Below are positions 43,449 through 52,193 of a stretch of DNA of 64,000 nt, one piece after another. The DNA lies in NCBI RefSeq assembly GCF_004000905.1, contig NZ_BIMD01000027.1, forward strand, positions 1 to 64,000, written 5' to 3'. Positions within the stretch are counted from its first letter, which is position 1, and every line of letters starts with the position of its first letter. Under the pieces are notes generated by a model that was not told the DNA's origin, ran no database searches, and saw only the letters and a program-made list of their open reading frames with translations. The stretch is from Paenibacillus humicus NBRC 102415. Its GTDB lineage: Bacteria > Bacillota > Bacilli > Paenibacillales > Paenibacillaceae. A program made the position numbers and the translations under genes.

Positions 43449-45110
43449 TCAGTTCGGCATCGCCAGCTTGACGACTTCCTTGCCCTTCAGGTTGTCGTTC
43501 ACGTACTTGATTGCATCCGGATAACCGGTCTTGTTCATCTGGTCACGCAGCGCGCCGATGACCTTGAGCGCCGCATCGTCGGACTTGGCGAAGATCGCTT
43601 CCTTCCATACGTCCCCGATCTTATCCATGGACGGCTTGAGCGCCTCCCACTGCGGCGACTTGGCCATGACATCGCCGGGGTTGTAGGCCGAGATGACCGA
43701 GATGCCGTTCGGGCGCAAAATCTTGCGCGCGTTGTCCATCTTGGCGATCCGGTCCTGATCCGCCCAGATGTCGCCTCCAAGAGAATTCAAGCGGTCCTGG
43801 CCGGTCATATCCTCATAGCCGATGCTGAAGCCTTCGTTCTTCTTGGCCTTGCCCGTCGTATCGCTCGCGAATTTGTCGAAGAACTCCTGCTTGGCGACGG
43901 GCTTGCCGTCCACCATATCGTAATGGACGCCCTCAACGCCGTAGCGGACCAGCTTGAAGCCTTCGTCCGACGCGAGGAAATCGAGCAGCTTCAGCGCGGC
44001 GTCGACGTTTTTGCATGCCTTCGTGATGACGGTCACGTTGTTGCCCTGGATGCCGAGATCGACCGGCCGGTCCGGCTCGGCGCCGGCGCGCTCCAGCGGG
44101 CCTACCGGCACGTAGTCGCTTCCCGGATGCGCTTTCACATAATTCTTGGAAGCATCGATGATCGCCGGCAGATGCGCGGCCAGGACGGCGATGCGGCCCT
44201 GCTTGATCTTCTCCTGCGCGATCGGGTCGGTCTGGGTGAACGTCTCCGGATCGAGCAGCCCTTCGGAGATCAGCTTGCGGTAGTAAAGCGTGTACTCCTC
44301 GTACGGCTTGGTGAAGAAGACATGCTCAAGCGTGCCGTCGCCCTTGTCCACGTAGTCGGAGCCGTAGAACATCGTATTGCCGATGCCGACGGCCCAGCCG
44401 TTGGAGAAGCCGCCAAGCGGGAACACCGGCATGCCGCTCTCCTTCAGTCCCGCGTCCTTGATTTTTTTGAGGAAATTGTACATGTCGTCCTTCGTCTTGA
44501 CCGACTGCGGGTCGATGCCGACCTTCTCCGCGATGTCCTTGCGAACGTAGAAGCCGTACAACCAGTCCATGGCGTCCTTGTCCGTCGAAGGCTGGTTCTG
44601 GTACATCATGTACTTCTTGTCTCCGAACGCTCCGATCGCCTTGTCGTACAGGGCCGGCGGCACGTTTTCCTTGGCGATCGCCTTGGCGAGGTTCGGGTAT
44701 TTGTCCAGCTTGCCGGAGATGTCGACGAGCTGATCCTCCTTGGCCGCCTTGATGATGCCGTCCAGCTCCCCGCCCCAGGCCGGTCCCGTGTAGATGTCCG
44801 GCAGATCCTGCGTCGCGAAGATCTGGTTCACCTTTTCGACCTCGCTGCCCTTGGTGTAATCCATCTTCACCTTGACGCCGGTCTTCTCCTCGATCGCCTT
44901 GGCGACGGGCGTCGGATCGACGTCCCCGGTGCCGGATCCGTTCCAGTTGTGCAAAATCTTCAACGTCACTTCCTTGCCCGAGCCGCCGTCCCCGCCGCCA
45001 TTTCCCGCTGCCGCATCGTTGCCGCCGCCGTTGCTGCAGCCGATGAGCGTGCCGCCCATCATCGCCGCCGCGAGCAGCGCCGCCGCAGCCTTGCTCCGCT
45101 TGTTCCTCAT
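43449..45110 (-). CDS. Oligosaccharide-binding lipoprotein (LplA/family 1 type)
   Basis: 553-residue extracellular solute-binding protein. Lipobox GTLIGC (about 20-25), then a Gly/Asn/Asp linker and the mature domain starting VTLKILHNWNGSG. Length above 500 residues and the pattern are those of LplA-type binding proteins, which work with LplB/LplC permeases. Here the permeases are encoded directly upstream. GAGGGGTT precedes the ATG. No ATPase gene is present; such systems commonly share MsmX-type ATPases encoded elsewhere. Confidence 0.93.
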   Translation of the reverse strand: MRNKRSKAAAALLAAAMMGGTLIGCSNGGGNDAAAGNGGGDGGSGKEVTLKILHNWNGSGTGDVDPTPVAKAIEEKTGVKVKMDYTKGSEVEKVNQIFATQDLPDIYTGPAWGGELDGIIKAAKEDQLVDISGKLDKYPNLAKAIAKENVPPALYDKAIGAFGDKKYMMYQNQPSTDKDAMDWLYGFYVRKDIAEKVGIDPQSVKTKDDMYNFLKKIKDAGLKESGMPVFPLGGFSNGWAVGIGNTMFYGSDYVDKGDGTLEHVFFTKPYEEYTLYYRKLISEGLLDPETFTQTDPIAQEKIKQGRIAVLAAHLPAIIDASKNYVKAHPGSDYVPVGPLERAGAEPDRPVDLGIQGNNVTVITKACKNVDAALKLLDFLASDEGFKLVRYGVEGVHYDMVDGKPVAKQEFFDKFASDTTGKAKKNEGFSIGYEDMTGQDRLNSLGGDIWADQDRIAKMDNARKILRPNGISVISAYNPGDVMAKSPQWEALKPSMDKIGDVWKEAIFAKSDDAALKVIGALRDQMNKTGYPDAIKYVNDNLKGKEVVKLAMPN

Positions 45111-45203
45111 GGTAACCCCTCCGATATTCGTAAGTGGTATATGATAAAGTCCCTTCCCAGCCGCCCGGCTTGAGCCCGGTTCACCGGCTGCGGGACGTTT
45201 ACC

Positions 45204-46100
45204 CTAGCCTTTGACCGAGCCCATCATGACGCCCTTGACGAAGTATTTCTGCAGAAACGGATAGATGCACAGAATCGGAAACACGGTGATGACCAGCAGC
45301 GCCATCCGCAGCGATTCCGGCGTCGCTCCCGCCACGTTGACGTTCATCGTCTGGCCGCCCTGCTGGGCCGCCCGCTGCATGGAGGACGACAGCGCTTCCG
45401 CTTCGGTGAGCATCTGCTGAAGCAGCGTCTGGACAGGAATGAGGCTCTTGTCGGAGACGTAGTAAGCCCCGCTGAACCAGTCGTTCCAATGGGAGACTCC
45501 GATGAAGAGCGAGATCGTCGCCAGCACCGGCCCCGACAGAGGGAGAATGATCCTCAGGAAGATCTGGAAATCGCCGTAGCCGTCGATGCGGGCCGACTCC
45601 TCCAGCTCCTCCGGAATTCCTTGCAGGAACGTGCGGATGATGACGATGTGGAAGAAGCTGAACAGCATCGGAATGACATAGACCCAGAAGCTGTTGATGA
45701 GATGGAGCTTCTGGAGCGTGATGAAGTAGGGAATGAAGCCTGCGCTGAAGATCGTCGGCAGGAAAATGTAGAAGGTGAAGAACGTCCGGCCGGGCAGCGT
45801 CTTCTTGGACAGCGCGTAGGCCATCAGCGTGCACAGCGTCACATGCAGGAACGTGCCGAGCAGCGTCCGCAGCAGCGTGATCTTGTACGCCTGCCAGATT
45901 TTGGCGTTGTCGAAGATCTGCACGTAGTTGTCGAGCGTGAACTGGCGGGGGTAGAAGTAGAGCGCCCCCAGCATGGAATCTTTGCCGTCGTTCAGCGAGT
46001 AGACGAGGATATAGATGAACGGATAGATCATCGACAGCCCGAACAGCGTCAGGACGGTGTAATTGAACACGCTGAAGAGGGAGAATTGGCGCCTTCCCAT
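45204..46100 (-). CDS. LplC/AraQ-type sugar ABC permease
   Basis: 298-residue MalG-like permease with about six helices. The EAA loop is EELEESARIDGYGDFQIFLRIILPLSGP (about 185-212). The start at 46100 follows AAAGGAGG at seven bases; the open frame upstream is a shadow of the partner permease gene. It ends with the usual C-terminal FLQKYFVKGVMMGSVKG. It pairs with the gene 20 bases upstream. Confidence 0.94.
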   Translation of the reverse strand: MGRRQFSLFSVFNYTVLTLFGLSMIYPFIYILVYSLNDGKDSMLGALYFYPRQFTLDNYVQIFDNAKIWQAYKITLLRTLLGTFLHVTLCTLMAYALSKKTLPGRTFFTFYIFLPTIFSAGFIPYFITLQKLHLINSFWVYVIPMLFSFFHIVIIRTFLQGIPEELEESARIDGYGDFQIFLRIILPLSGPVLATISLFIGVSHWNDWFSGAYYVSDKSLIPVQTLLQQMLTEAEALSSSMQRAAQQGGQTMNVNVAGATPESLRMALLVITVFPILCIYPFLQKYFVKGVMMGSVKG

Positions 46101-46120
46101 GAACGGAACCTCCTTTCGGA

Positions 46121-47038
46121 TTAGAAAAGGGATACGTCGCTGACCTTGCGGGCGAGCCGGTTGACGGTCAGGATCAGCACGAGCGCGATGAAGCTCTGGA
46201 ACAGGCCGACCGCGGCCGCATAGCTGAGCCGTCCTTCGCCGATGCCGGCGCTGATGACATGCACGTCGAGCACGCTGCCGATGGCGGCGGTCGCCGGCCC
46301 GTTCAGCAGCAGCAGCTGCTCGTAGCCCGCGCTCATGAGGCTGCCGGTGGCGAGGATGAACAGGATGACCGCGATGTTGCGGACTCCCGGCAGCGTGACA
46401 TGCCAGATCTGGCGGAACCGGCCCGCGCCGTCGATTTTCGCCGCCTCGTACAGCTGCTGGTCGATGCCGGCGATGGCGGCCATGTAGATGATGGAGTTCC
46501 AGCCGATGTTCTTCCATACGTCGGAGCCGACGATGATCTGGTAGAACCAGGTGGTGTTGTTGAGGAACTGGATGGGGTCCTTCAAGGCCCCGGAGGAGAG
46601 GAGCAGGTCGTTGACCGGACCGCCGTAAGGGGTGAGCAGGCGCTGCATGAGCGTCACGACGACGACCCAGGAGACGAAGTAAGGCAAATAAGAAAGCGTT
46701 TGCAAAGTTTTCTTGAATTTAAGGCTCCGAACCTCGTTGAGCAGGATCGCCAGCAGGATCGGCATCGCGAACCCGATGAGCAGCTTGAGGCCGCTGATGA
46801 GCAGCGTGTTGCGGATGAGCTGGCTGGACTGGTAATAATCGAAAAATTGATGGAAGTATTTCAGGCCGGCCCACGGGCTGCCGGTAAAGCCGCCGGAAAA
46901 CCGGAAATCGCGGAAGGCGACTTGAATGCCGTAGAGAGGCACGTAGGAGAACAGGAAAAACCAGACGATGCCGGGCAGCATGAACAGGTAGAACAGCTTG
47001 TGCCGCCAGATCCGCTTCAGGAGCGGGTTAGCCATCAT
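46121..47038 (-). CDS. LplB-type sugar ABC permease
   Basis: 305-residue MalF-like permease with about six helices; the EAA loop is QLYEAAKIDGAGRFRQIWHVTLPG (about 195-218). The ATG at 47038 is nine bases after AAGGAGG, whereas the in-frame TTG at 47047 sits directly on that site. It is second in the operon after the alpha-mannosidase, with a 260-base gap that holds a hairpin and a pair of direct repeats. Confidence 0.94.
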   Translation of the reverse strand: MMANPLLKRIWRHKLFYLFMLPGIVWFFLFSYVPLYGIQVAFRDFRFSGGFTGSPWAGLKYFHQFFDYYQSSQLIRNTLLISGLKLLIGFAMPILLAILLNEVRSLKFKKTLQTLSYLPYFVSWVVVVTLMQRLLTPYGGPVNDLLLSSGALKDPIQFLNNTTWFYQIIVGSDVWKNIGWNSIIYMAAIAGIDQQLYEAAKIDGAGRFRQIWHVTLPGVRNIAVILFILATGSLMSAGYEQLLLLNGPATAAIGSVLDVHVISAGIGEGRLSYAAAVGLFQSFIALVLILTVNRLARKVSDVSLF

Positions 47039-47082
47039 GGGATTCAACCTCCTTGTCGGATGGGGAAGCGGCCGGATATGAC

Positions 47083-47109
47083 GGCGCCTGCGGTCGTTCG
47101 GCAGGCGCC
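47083..47109. other. Strong hairpin in the mannosidase-permease gap
   Basis: GGCGCCTGC (47083-47091) pairs with GCAGGCGCC (47101-47109). No T run follows on either strand, so it may stabilise or process the message rather than terminate it, setting different levels of mannosidase and transporter. Confidence 0.5.
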
Positions 47110-47163
47110 GCTTCTCCGGGTGAATCGGGTCGAGCGAAGCCGCGGCTCACCAAGCGGCGAGCG

Positions 47164-47258
47164 GACCATCGGTCCGCAAGGGCAATGCCGCGGCTTCGCT
47201 GAACGGTAATAAGAAGACCATCGGTTCGCAAAAGCAATCCCTCGGCTTCTCAGAACGG
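47164..47258. repeat. Pair of imperfect 43-bp direct repeats
   Basis: Two units of equal length (47164-47206 and 47216-47258), both starting GACCATCGGT and ending GAACGG, are separated by nine bases. They match at roughly 35 of 43 positions. They lie between the mannosidase and permease genes and are not part of any convincing frame. Confidence 0.8.
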
Positions 47259-47297
47259 CAGCCTATTGGCGGTCAGCCGATCGGCTCGACCGGACGG

Positions 47298-50200
47298 CTA
47301 CGGCTGGAGAGACAGCTTGAGCGTCTTGACCTCGAACGGGTCGAAGGCCAGCTCGACCGCTCCGCCGGATATTTCCAGCGGGCGCTGCTTCTGCTCCATC
47401 AGATCGGCCAGCCATGCTTCCGAGAGAGCGAAGCCCGCCCGCACCGTCGTCTTCAGTCTCGTGCCGGCCGTCTCGTACAGCCGGATGACGAGGTCTCCGT
47501 CATCTTCGGCGCGCTTCACCGCCTCCACCATCACATGCGGATGGTCCGGCAGCAGGAACGAGCGTCCCTCCTCCCAGCCGGATGATGCTCCCGCCGACAG
47601 CATATCGGCCGCTGCGGCTGTCTCGGCTGCAGCCGCGCAGGCGGACACCGCCGCCTGAACCGCCGTCGGCTCGGCACCGTCCCCGGAGGACCGGACGGAC
47701 GGCGATGCCGCGGCCACGGTCCGCAGAGGCACGTTCAGCTCGTAGCCGCGCCGGTAGATGCCGGCCTGGACATGGTCGCCGGCATGCGGATACAGGGAGT
47801 AGGTGAACTCATGCTCGGCCCTGTCGGCTTCCGGATCGGGATAGGACGGGCTGCGCAGCAGGTTGAGATCCAGCTCGCCGCCCTCGGCGCGGTGGCCGTA
47901 CTTGCAGTCGTTGAGCAGCGCCACGCCGTAATCGGGCTCGGACAGATCCGCGTAGTGATGGGCGCAGATCTCGTCCTTGGCGTAATCCCACATCGTGTTG
48001 CGATGCGTCGGCCGCTTCAGGTAGCCGAACTGGATGTCGCAGCTGACGGAATCACAGCGGATGCCGAGCGGGAACGACGTGCGGAGCATCTTGCCCGCTT
48101 CCTTCCAGTCGACCTTCGTCTCGAAGTCGATCCGGCGGCTGCCTTCCGTCAGCACCACCCGCTGGACAAGGATCGAGCCGCCGAACGCGTACCGCATGAT
48201 GAGGCCGGCCTTCGGCCCGTCCGCGAACGCCTCGATCTCCTCGAGCCGCAGCGCCGTCCCTCCGGCTGCCCGGTAATCCTGGCGGAAGTCCCAGGCGTCC
48301 CCGTCATCGGAGTAGACGCGCAGCGCGTTGGCGCCCCGTCCCGGCTGCACGAGCTCGCGGCCGGCTTCCTTGTCGAGGATGGACGTTATGCCGCCCTCCG
48401 CATCAAAGGCCAGCGCCAGCAGCCCGTTCTCGATGACCCGGCTCTCGGCCGAAGCCCGCAGATCAGGGAATTCGGCGGCATCCTTCGCCCCGGAAGCCGC
48501 TCCTTCCACCGAAACGAAGCCCATCGCAGGCACGCGCACGAGCTGCCAGCGGCCGTCCAGCCGGAGCCATTCCTCCCGCTCCCAGGGGAGCGAGTTGAAG
48601 ACGGCCGTGCCGGATGCGCCGCCTGCCGCGCTGGCGTAAGCCGCCTCTGTCATCCGTTCCGTTTTGTCCAGAAGCACGGCGTACCGGTCCAACGATTCGT
48701 CGTAGACCCGCTTGATCGAGGAGCCCGGCAGAATATCGTGGAATTGATAGAGAAGCACTTCCTTCCAGATCTCCTCCAGCTCCCGGGCCGGATACGGACT
48801 GCCGTCCGCCATCCCGGCGAGCACGGCGGCGAATTCCAGCTCGCGCAGCGCCTTCTCCAGCTTGCGGTTGTAGCGCTTGCTCCGGCCCTGGCTCGTCAGC
48901 GTTCCCTGATGCTTCTCCAGGTACAGCTCTCCGCGCCACGTCTCGTAGCGCTCCGAGCCCTTCGCGAGCCGCTCGAAGAAGCGCGAGGACGGCTCCTGCT
49001 CCACCGGGCTGAGACCGAGCAGATCGCGCTCCCGGGCGAGCCGCTCCAGATGCTCTTCCCCAGGTCCGCCGCCGCCGTCGCCGATGCCGAACAGCATGAG
49101 CGCGCGGTCGGATATGCCTTTGTCCAAATACTCCTGCTCCGCCTTCACGATCGAGCGCGGCGCCGCCGGACTGTTGTACGTATCCTCCGGAGGCATATGC
49201 GTCAGCACCTGCGATCCGTCGATTCCCTCCCACATGAACGTGTGGTGCGGATGGCGGTTGTACACGCTCCAGCTCAGCTTCTGCGTCATCATGTAATCGA
49301 CGCCGGCCTTCTTCAGCAGCTGCGGCAGGCTGGCCGTGTAGCCGAATACATCCGGCATCCAGAGCGACTTCATCTCCTGGCCGAACTCCTGCTGGAAATA
49401 CCGCTTGCCGTAGAGCAGCTGGCGCACGAGCGATTCGCCGCCCGGAACGTTCGTGTCCGACTCGACCCACATCGCGCCCTGCGGCTCCCAGCGGCCTTCC
49501 GCGACGCGTTCCTTGATCCGTCCGTACAGCTTCGGATAATGGATCTTCATCCATTCGTACAGCTGGGGCTGGCTCGCTCCGAACACATAATCCGGATAGC
49601 GCTCCATCATGGACAGCGCCGTCGAGAACGTCCTGGCGCCCTTGCGGATCGTCTCCCGGATCGGCCAGAGCCACGCCAGATCGATATGCGCATGGCCGAC
49701 GGCGCTGATCGTCAGGACGGGATCGCCGCCGCGCTTGGCGAGCTGCTCGCCGAGCAGGCTCCGCGCCTGCGCGATCTCCTCTTCCGTCAAGCCCACGAGC
49801 CGATGCGAGGCGTCATGCAAGGTGCGGAAGATCCGCTCCTTGCGGGCGGAGCCGGCAGGCAGGCGCTCCGCCGTCTCCAGCAGCACCTCGAAATCGTAGT
49901 ACAGCTGCCGCAGCTCCTCCCGGCAGATCGCGACGACCGCTTCCTTGAGCGTGCCGCTGCGGTAGCGGCCGAACAGGTCGTTGCAGCCCGCATCGCCCCA
50001 CAGGTCGATGGCTTCGTCTCCGCTCGAGCGCTCGCTTACATGCACGACCCGCTTGCCGGGCAAGCCGAGCGAAAAGTCGAACTCGGAATTGATGTTGGTC
50101 AGCCCCTGGACCGGCGACCCGTCCTCGTCCACCAGGCAAAGCTCGCCGTTCACGTCGATGAGCAGCACGACCTTTTCGTCCTTCGCCCGTTCCGGCACGG

Positions 50201-50417
50201 AACCGGAGAAATGGAACCAGGCGCAGTCCCACAGCTCTCCCCAGCGGTCTCCAGCCTGAAGCTGGATCGGCCGTCCCGACCGGCGCTCCCCGTAGGGCAC
50301 CGGCTCGGGCGTTACCCAGGCCGATACGGCAAGCTCGGCGACCGGCTCGTATATATTCGCCTGCAGGCGTCCCAGCACGCCTCTCAATTGTTCAGGCCGG
50401 ATGACTTCGTATGGCAT
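47298..50417 (-). CDS. GH38 alpha-mannosidase
   Basis: 1039-residue cytoplasmic alpha-mannosidase. Zinc and catalytic motifs are GHAHIDLAWLWP (241-252; H242, D246), SLWMPDVFGYTASLPQL (nucleophile D356) and LLYQFHDILPGSSI. C-terminal beta domains complete the fold. An Ala-rich insertion near residues 910-950 (AVSACAAAAETAAAAD) interrupts the last domain and resembles spacers in neighbouring genes. AGGAGA lies ten bases before the ATG. It is first in the operon with a sugar transporter, so it probably hydrolyses imported alpha-mannosides. Confidence 0.95.
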   Translation of the reverse strand: MPYEVIRPEQLRGVLGRLQANIYEPVAELAVSAWVTPEPVPYGERRSGRPIQLQAGDRWGELWDCAWFHFSGSVPERAKDEKVVLLIDVNGELCLVDEDGSPVQGLTNINSEFDFSLGLPGKRVVHVSERSSGDEAIDLWGDAGCNDLFGRYRSGTLKEAVVAICREELRQLYYDFEVLLETAERLPAGSARKERIFRTLHDASHRLVGLTEEEIAQARSLLGEQLAKRGGDPVLTISAVGHAHIDLAWLWPIRETIRKGARTFSTALSMMERYPDYVFGASQPQLYEWMKIHYPKLYGRIKERVAEGRWEPQGAMWVESDTNVPGGESLVRQLLYGKRYFQQEFGQEMKSLWMPDVFGYTASLPQLLKKAGVDYMMTQKLSWSVYNRHPHHTFMWEGIDGSQVLTHMPPEDTYNSPAAPRSIVKAEQEYLDKGISDRALMLFGIGDGGGGPGEEHLERLARERDLLGLSPVEQEPSSRFFERLAKGSERYETWRGELYLEKHQGTLTSQGRSKRYNRKLEKALRELEFAAVLAGMADGSPYPARELEEIWKEVLLYQFHDILPGSSIKRVYDESLDRYAVLLDKTERMTEAAYASAAGGASGTAVFNSLPWEREEWLRLDGRWQLVRVPAMGFVSVEGAASGAKDAAEFPDLRASAESRVIENGLLALAFDAEGGITSILDKEAGRELVQPGRGANALRVYSDDGDAWDFRQDYRAAGGTALRLEEIEAFADGPKAGLIMRYAFGGSILVQRVVLTEGSRRIDFETKVDWKEAGKMLRTSFPLGIRCDSVSCDIQFGYLKRPTHRNTMWDYAKDEICAHHYADLSEPDYGVALLNDCKYGHRAEGGELDLNLLRSPSYPDPEADRAEHEFTYSLYPHAGDHVQAGIYRRGYELNVPLRTVAAASPSVRSSGDGAEPTAVQAAVSACAAAAETAAAADMLSAGASSGWEEGRSFLLPDHPHVMVEAVKRAEDDGDLVIRLYETAGTRLKTTVRAGFALSEAWLADLMEQKQRPLEISGGAVELAFDPFEVKTLKLSLQP

Positions 50418-50478
50418 GCTTTAACCGTCTCCTTTATGCAGGCTCAGCCTCTATTTCTTTTCCCAAGCTCAATCCAAC

Positions 50479-50491
50479 TATAATATATCTA
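50479..50491. promoter_or_regulatory. AT-rich 13-mer upstream of the mannosidase
   Basis: TATAATATATCTA in the AT-rich promoter region before the mannosidase operon. It matches elements before the GntR regulator and the GxGYxYP gene. It may be an operator, or simply contain -10 sequences. Confidence 0.4.
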
Positions 50492-50526
50492 TTGTATATG
50501 TTCAATATGTTTTTTAGAAAAAAAAG

Positions 50527-50616
50527 GAATAAAAAAACGGTCCCCTGAAGGAACCGGAATCGAATAAGCAGCGCCATCCAAAAACGGCTCCGCCGCCTTG
50601 AAGGCGAGAAGCCGTC
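50527..50616 (-). terminator. Two hairpins downstream of the GntR gene
   Basis: On the minus strand CGGTTCC pairs with GGGGACCG (50538-50556 region), followed by TTTTTTTATT. Closer to the gene, ACGGCT (50584-50589) pairs with AGCCGT (50610-50615). The first is a good rho-independent terminator for the regulator gene. Confidence 0.7.
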
Positions 50617-50677
50617 TGCTGGAAGCCTTCTGCGGGAGCGCGCGGCATATGCCGGAACGATCCACCGCAAAGCGTCG

Positions 50678-51847
50678 TCATCCTTGAAGCGGCGGACCCG
50701 ATGTCGTCTGGCGGACGACAAGCTCGGGCTCCAGCAGCGTTTTCGTGTAGCCGCCTCCGGCTCCGCCTTTACGTATGACCTCCAGCAGCTTTTCGGCCGC
50801 CCGGCTGCCCATATCGAATTCGAACTGCCGGATATGCGTGAACATGCTGAATTCCTCCACGATCGAGGTCGGATCGTCGAAGCTGACGATCGACAGATCC
50901 TCCGGCACGCGCAGTCCGGCCTGCAGGGCCATCTGGTAGATCTGCACCGCGAGCCGCCCGTTCAGCGTGATATAAGCGGTCGCCATCCGGTTGCGGATAT
51001 ACCGGAACAGCGGATGAGTCTCCGCTTTCTTGAGGCTTTCCACCCGGAAGCCGGTAATCATGTGGGCGGGATTGATGAGCGCCCCTTTATTTTTCAGCTC
51101 GTTCATGTACCCTTCGAGACGCTCCTGAACCGTAACGGTCTGCATCGGCGAGTCGGAGCAGATCGCGATCTCGCGATGCCCGAGCTCCCATAGATGGTCC
51201 ACCGCCAGACTCGTGCCCATCCTTCCGTCGGATGCGATGTAATTCGTCTCCACCCCCGGCAGATAGCGGTCGATCAGAACGAACGGAAATCCGGAGAACT
51301 TCATCGCGAGAATTTCTTCATTGTACTGCTCCTCGTCCACGGGAAAGATCAGCAGCCCCTCGGCCCCGATCTCCTTCAGCGTCTTGATTGCTTCCTTCTC
51401 CTTGTCCACCTGGCCTCCGGAGAGCAGGATCACGCTTCGATAACCCTTGTCCTCAAGCGCCATGCGCACGCCGTCGATTAGCCGGATGGCGAAATAATCG
51501 TCGATGGAAGGCATGACGAGGCCGATCAGGCCGCTCCGCCGTCTCCCCGCTCCCCGCTCCGGAGCCGATAATGCCGCGCCCGGCTGCTGCAGCGGGAAAT
51601 CCGGGGCGGCCTCTTCAGGCTGCCGGCCGCTCACGAAGGTGCCGCGTCCGGGCACACGGGAGATCAGCTTCTCGGCAGCCAGGCCGGACAAGGCGTTGAC
51701 GACCGTGATCTTGCTTACGTTGAACCGGTCCATCAGCTCTTTTTCCGTCGGGATCCGGTCGCCTTCCTTCAGTTCGTTCGAATCGATAAGATCACGGATG
51801 TAATCCTGAATTTTCTGATACAGCGGAGTTCGATCTGTCGAGCTCAT
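50678..51847 (-). CDS. GntR/LacI hybrid transcription regulator
   Basis: 389 residues. The N-terminal GntR winged helix (about 5-73: LYQKIQDYIRDLI, PTEKELMDRFNVSKITVVNAL, PGRGTFV) is joined to a LacI-type periplasmic-binding sensor domain (about 105-389: GLIGLVMPSIDDYFAIRLIDG, IASDGRMGTSLAVDHLWELGH, VSFDDPTSIVEEF). This is the AraR architecture, which senses a sugar. It lies between the mannosidase operon and the GxGYxYP gene and is the obvious regulator of both. A Pro/Ala/Arg linker of about 30 residues joins the domains. The start has a weak GGTGATGG site. Confidence 0.93.
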   Translation of the reverse strand: MSSTDRTPLYQKIQDYIRDLIDSNELKEGDRIPTEKELMDRFNVSKITVVNALSGLAAEKLISRVPGRGTFVSGRQPEEAAPDFPLQQPGAALSAPERGAGRRRSGLIGLVMPSIDDYFAIRLIDGVRMALEDKGYRSVILLSGGQVDKEKEAIKTLKEIGAEGLLIFPVDEEQYNEEILAMKFSGFPFVLIDRYLPGVETNYIASDGRMGTSLAVDHLWELGHREIAICSDSPMQTVTVQERLEGYMNELKNKGALINPAHMITGFRVESLKKAETHPLFRYIRNRMATAYITLNGRLAVQIYQMALQAGLRVPEDLSIVSFDDPTSIVEEFSMFTHIRQFEFDMGSRAAEKLLEVIRKGGAGGGYTKTLLEPELVVRQTTSGPPLQG

Positions 51848-51881
51848 TTTCCATCACCAGTTTCGGTCCGAGATTTGTATA

Positions 51882-52057
51882 TATAATATATTCTTGCTTA
51901 TCGTTGCGCAACCGTTTCCCATTCCTCCTCCCTGGGCACAGAGCCGCAAATCCCTTTTGAAGCTCCCTGCTTCGCCAGAACTAAACCTCCGCCTTTCGGC
52001 GTGTTTTCCCTGCATTCTTTGTCGAAGTGCTTGAATTATATATGTATAATATATTTA
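51882..52057. promoter_or_regulatory. Divergent control region with two shared AT-rich 13-mers
   Basis: TATAATATATTCT (51882-51894) and TATAATATATTTA (52045-52057) lie before the GntR gene and the GxGYxYP gene. With the copy at 50479 they give consensus TATAATATATYYW. The 346-base gap 51848-52193 otherwise holds no gene. Binding by the GntR protein is an inference; AT-rich -10 hexamers could explain part of the match. Confidence 0.45.
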
Positions 52058-52193
52058 ATATAAATGCAAGCGCATTCAAACCTGATTAATTCGCCACTCC
52101 CGGATCAAGGAGGTGAGCCTCGGGAGCGCAGGGACCGTTCTCCCGAACAAGGCTTGGAAAGCAACCTATTCCGAACAAAAGAGGTGTTTCGTG

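Noticed and set aside
41387-43471. 694-residue plus-strand frame opposite the 827-residue protein
   Set aside because: The minus-strand frame is longer, lies in an operon and has barrel-like sequence; the plus frame has no domain or start site.
47772-50483. 903-residue plus-strand frame opposite the alpha-mannosidase
   Set aside because: Antisense of an unmistakable GH38 gene.
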